Shown one piece after another: positions 13,234 to 16,047 of a stretch of 16,047 nt of DNA. The DNA is from Pseudaeromonas sp041911695. Lineage in GTDB: Bacteria; Pseudomonadota; Gammaproteobacteria; Enterobacterales; Aeromonadaceae. The position numbers were made by a program, and so were the translations under genes. The notes under the pieces are model-generated. The model was not told the origin of the DNA. It saw only the letters and a list, made by a program, of their open reading frames with translations, and made no database searches. Each line of letters opens with the position of its first letter. Position 1 is the first letter of the stretch. The stretch spans positions 1 to 16,047 of the forward strand of contig JAYROM010000172.1 of the NCBI GenBank assembly GCA_041911695.1. The letters are read 5' to 3'.

Positions 13234-15453
13234 TTATTCCACGCTGGACCAGTCTATCAGGTTTTTATTATGCAAAGCATTGACCTTTACCAGCCCTTTA
13301 TCGATGGCCAGTAATGCCTGAGACCTAAAAACGCCATTGAAGAATGCGGCTTGCTGACAGTCAATAGCGGAAAGCTCAACCCATGAGGAGCGATGGGTTT
13401 TTTCCACGATTTGTCCGGCTGCGGCAAGGGCGATCAAACTCAGCTCGACCACATGAGGCCCAGTCACGGCCTCCGGGCAACGAGACAGAAATGGATAGCT
13501 GACGACCCCCATCAGCACGCAGGGCAGCAGTTGCAGGTCGGCGAGCAGGGTCTCCAGGCGGTCCAGCCAGACGGTGGCTTGGCCAGACGCACTGTGGGGC
13601 GGGTCGGCCTCACCGGGTAGCACCAGCAAGAGCCGGCTTTCATCGAGTTGATAGATACGGGTATCGCCGTCCATATACTGCGCCAGTTGCTGGCTGAATT
13701 CGCGTTGCAGACGCTCTGCCCCCTCTTGGCCCAATCGTTCACACAACCGACGCAAAGCGGGCAGGCTGACATGCAACATATTGAGTTGCAGTTCGGCCGG
13801 CAGGTCTTCATCGGCGTGGATCACAGCGGCTAGCTGGTCATCCAGTTGGTCGAGTGACAAGGCCAATTGGTGCTGATTGGGCAGATTGCTGAGTGGCGAG
13901 CGGCTCAGGCGTTGTTCCAGTTGTTCAACATGTTGATGCGCCAGACGTTGGCGGCGTTGTAGGCGCCACATCCACAGCGCGGCACTGAACAGTAATAAGG
14001 CCGCACTGCCAATGGCGGATTGGTAATAGATCTGTTCGTTGGCCACCATGTCCTTTTGCTGGCGTAATTCGTCGCGGGTACGCTCCAGCGTGGCCTGGTC
14101 CAGTTTCTCTCGGAATTGGACCTCGCCCTGCTGGCGATTTTGTTGGTTCTGCTCCCGGCTGGCGTCGGCGAACGCCTTGAGATAGTCGAAGGCGGTGCGG
14201 TAATCCCCCTTGCTCTCGTAGGCTTGGGATAACAGCAGAAACAACTCGGGGGTAACCTGTTGCGCCGGGAGATCCCGACGGGTGTTCTCCAGCAGGGCGA
14301 TGGTCAGGCCGGGCGATTTTTGTTGCAGGTAGAGTTCGCCGAGCGCGCGTACCGCCGACAACTCACCACTCTTGTTATGGTTAAGCAGATAGCTGTTGCG
14401 GGCCGCTACCAGATAACTGCGGGCGGCATTCAGGTTATGCATCTGCATATAGGTCATGCCCACTTGCAGATTCAGGTCAGCCAGCGCCTCAGGTCGATTG
14501 ATATTGCGGAAGATATCCAGCGCGTTAAACAGCAGGGAGAGCGCCATGTTGGCGTCCCCGGTCTGCCGGTACAGCCCGGCCAGACGAGTCAGACCGCGTG
14601 CCAGCCATTCACTATTGCCGAGTTGCTGGTACTGGTCACAAGCCTGTTCGCTGTAACGCAAGGATTGCAGCAGATCTCCCTGATGTTCAAACAGTCGACT
14701 GATGGTATCGGCCAGTTGCGCCTGCGGCCAGGGTTGCTGGCTACGGTGTGCCAGCGCGAGGGCATCGGAATACAGCGAGAGCGCCATGTCATCCTGACCG
14801 CGCTGATGATAGAAGTCGGCCTGCAAACTGAGCAGGGCAATCTGCACGTCGGGGGGCGCACTCTCTGGTGTGGCATGTTGTAAGGCTTGCAGGGCCTGTA
14901 ACGCAGCCTGATTGTCGCCATTGTTGATGGCCCAGGCGGTGCGCAGCAGTTGAACATAAAGCGGCAGCAGGCTGTCGGCCAGTTGTCGTTGGTCGAGCAA
15001 CTGTTGCAGAGCGGGAAGATAGTTATCACGGGCGGTCGGCTGCAGCGCCGATAGCAGCACCAATCGCTGTAGCTGGTAGAGCGCACTGGCCTCCTGGACC
15101 GGCAGGTGCTGCTTGCGCGCCTGGGTGATCACCTGCTGCAGCAGGGTCATCGCCTCATCACTCTGGTTGAGCATGCTCAGACAGTTGGCTTCGATCAGCT
15201 GGGCCTCCAGGCTCTGCTGACGATTGCGGTAACGCTCGCCATTATCGCGATAGTTGACCTGCACCCCTGACAGGGCGGGCTGGGCGGCATCGGGCGGATT
15301 GCGCAACAGGTAGGCATTGGCCATCTGCCGGCATTGTTCTGGCTGCGACCAGGTGAGGGCGCGGGCCTGCATTAACTGATCGGGCAGGGCCGTGCTCTCC
15401 ATCGGGATGGGCGGCAGCGAAAAACTGGACAGCAGCAAGGCGAGCGAAAACAC
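13234..15453 (-). CDS. TPR-transmembrane protein with degenerate GGDEF domain
   Basis: A 739-residue protein started by GTG at 15453, with GGAG about ten bases upstream and no ATG in frame before it. Residues 2-12 are hydrophobic and may be a weak signal peptide. Helical TPR-like repeats fill about 75-430 (for example GDLLQSLRYSEQACDQYQQL, GDANMALSLLFNALDIFRNI, HNLNAARSYLVAARNSY, GDYRTAFDYLKAFADA). A coiled-coil segment (430-470) precedes one membrane helix at about 477-497 (IGSAALLLFSAALWMW), then a basic stop. From 518 (SPLSNLPNQHQLALSL, compare LTGLPNR) to about 695 the pattern is that of a GGDEF domain, but the motif itself reads D604-E-S-R-L608 before LLVLPG, and no I-site is seen. It is thus likely a periplasmic-sensor protein with a non-catalytic GGDEF, possibly partnering the active cyclase encoded next. 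The sensed signal is unknown. Confidence 0.8.
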   Translation of the reverse strand: MFSLALLLSSFSLPPIPMESTALPDQLMQARALTWSQPEQCRQMANAYLLRNPPDAAQPALSGVQVNYRDNGERYRNRQQSLEAQLIEANCLSMLNQSDEAMTLLQQVITQARKQHLPVQEASALYQLQRLVLLSALQPTARDNYLPALQQLLDQRQLADSLLPLYVQLLRTAWAINNGDNQAALQALQALQHATPESAPPDVQIALLSLQADFYHQRGQDDMALSLYSDALALAHRSQQPWPQAQLADTISRLFEHQGDLLQSLRYSEQACDQYQQLGNSEWLARGLTRLAGLYRQTGDANMALSLLFNALDIFRNINRPEALADLNLQVGMTYMQMHNLNAARSYLVAARNSYLLNHNKSGELSAVRALGELYLQQKSPGLTIALLENTRRDLPAQQVTPELFLLLSQAYESKGDYRTAFDYLKAFADASREQNQQNRQQGEVQFREKLDQATLERTRDELRQQKDMVANEQIYYQSAIGSAALLLFSAALWMWRLQRRQRLAHQHVEQLEQRLSRSPLSNLPNQHQLALSLDQLDDQLAAVIHADEDLPAELQLNMLHVSLPALRRLCERLGQEGAERLQREFSQQLAQYMDGDTRIYQLDESRLLLVLPGEADPPHSASGQATVWLDRLETLLADLQLLPCVLMGVVSYPFLSRCPEAVTGPHVVELSLIALAAAGQIVEKTHRSSWVELSAIDCQQAAFFNGVFRSQALLAIDKGLVKVNALHNKNLIDWSSVE

Positions 15454-15493
15454 GAACAGGCAGTCTCCAGAACCAGCGGATAAATTCAGGCAA

Positions 15494-16047
15494 TTATTGT
15501 CTGATCAGCCGCTGATTGTCAGGTGTCGCGTAACAGTTACTGCGATACGGGTTGATATCCAGACCACCGCGACGGGTATAGCGCGCATAAACGGTCAGTT
15601 GTTCAGGGCGAGCGTACTGCATCAGGTCACAGAAGATACGTTCGACACACTGTTCATGAAACTCGTTGTGTTCACGAAAACCAATCAGATAACGCAGCAG
15701 CGCCTCGCGGTCAATGGCCGGGCCACGATAGCTGATCAGCACACTGCCCCAATCCGGTTGGCCGGTGACCAGGCAATTTGACTTGAGTAGATGGGAATGT
15801 AACTGCTCGGTCACCACTGCGCCAGCCGGGTCGACACAGCCCTCCAGCCAGTCAGTGTGGAAGGTGTAATCATCAATTGTCAGTGGCAGGTCGTCGAGAG
15901 TCTCACCAGGGAGTGCGCAAATTTGCTGTTGTGGCGCCGCAGACAAGCGGTAAAGCGCCACCTCGACCTGACCATCAGCACAAGCCGCCAGATCGTGACG
16001 CAAGGTCTCTTCGACCACTGACCAGTTAGCAAAGCGGGTCTGGTTCA
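15494..16047 (-). CDS. queF: NADPH-dependent 7-cyano-7-deazaguanine reductase QueF (5' end missing)
   Basis: QueF reduces the nitrile preQ0 to the amine preQ1 in queuosine synthesis. The window holds the last 183 codons of the long, two-domain form (E. coli 282). Visible: NQTRFANW at the window edge, the catalytic cysteine in LLKSNCLVTGQPDWGS, then SYRGPAIDREALLRYL, FREHNEFHEQCVERIF (substrate-binding glutamates and histidine) and VYARYTRRGGLDINPYRSN. The reading frame continues past 16047, so the true start lies outside the window. The TPR gene starts 40 bases downstream, suggesting cotranscription. In E. coli queF is next to ppnN; here two cyclic-di-GMP-type genes stand between. Confidence 0.97.
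   Translation of the reverse strand, partial: NQTRFANWSVVEETLRHDLAACADGQVEVALYRLSAAPQQQICALPGETLDDLPLTIDDYTFHTDWLEGCVDPAGAVVTEQLHSHLLKSNCLVTGQPDWGSVLISYRGPAIDREALLRYLIGFREHNEFHEQCVERIFCDLMQYARPEQLTVYARYTRRGGLDINPYRSNCYATPDNQRLIRQ

Noticed and set aside
1..16047. Mobile elements, CRISPR arrays, tRNA or rRNA genes
   Set aside because: No transposase or integrase frame, terminal repeats, regularly spaced repeats or RNA-gene signatures were seen; the window is core-genome-like.

Overview
The window is a compact, gene-dense chromosomal segment of a Gram-negative gammaproteobacterium. LolB and KdsA imply an outer membrane with lipopolysaccharide. Almost every protein reads as an Escherichia coli orthologue of near-identical length (HemA, PrfA, PrmC, SirB1, KdsA, GcvA, RlmM, Xni, PpnN, QueF). 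The GC-rich composition, the E. coli-like gene order and the CRP-type operators suggest Aeromonadales or a close relative; this placement is inference, as no rRNA or other marker is present.

Left part (1-5780). lolB (minus, its 3' end cut by the window edge) diverges from a plus-strand operon hemA-prfA-prmC-sirB1-kdsA, which ends at a strong intrinsic terminator. This is the enterobacterial hemA cluster without sirB2. It joins tetrapyrrole synthesis (HemA), translation termination (PrfA and PrmC, the methylase that modifies the PrfA GGQ glutamine) and KDO synthesis (KdsA).

Middle part (5780-8420). gcvA and rlmM run on the plus strand, without the ygdD that lies between them in E. coli. On the minus strand, between kdsA and gcvA, lies a 35-codon ORF with a good ribosome binding site. 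Upstream are two near-consensus CRP operators; downstream are two copies of CCTCCC, an intervening GGGAGG that can pair with either, and the back side of the kdsA terminator. The whole looks like a compact CRP-controlled transcription unit, possibly a dual-function RNA (small protein plus base-pairing RNA). This is the most interesting locus in the window. It occupies the position where enteric bacteria carry gcvB, but it lacks the GcvB sequence signature.

Right part (8420-16047). All genes are on the minus strand: queF (its 5' end beyond the window edge), a GTG-started TPR/transmembrane protein with a degenerate GGDEF domain, an intact soluble GGDEF diguanylate cyclase with an I-site, a region rich in dyad symmetry, ppnN, xni and a short-chain dehydrogenase. 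This unit converges on gcvA-rlmM at a bidirectional terminator. queF, ppnN and xni are the E. coli syd-queF-ppnN-xni neighbourhood; the two cyclic-di-GMP-type genes are inserted between queF and ppnN. No mobile elements, CRISPR arrays, tRNA or rRNA genes were seen.
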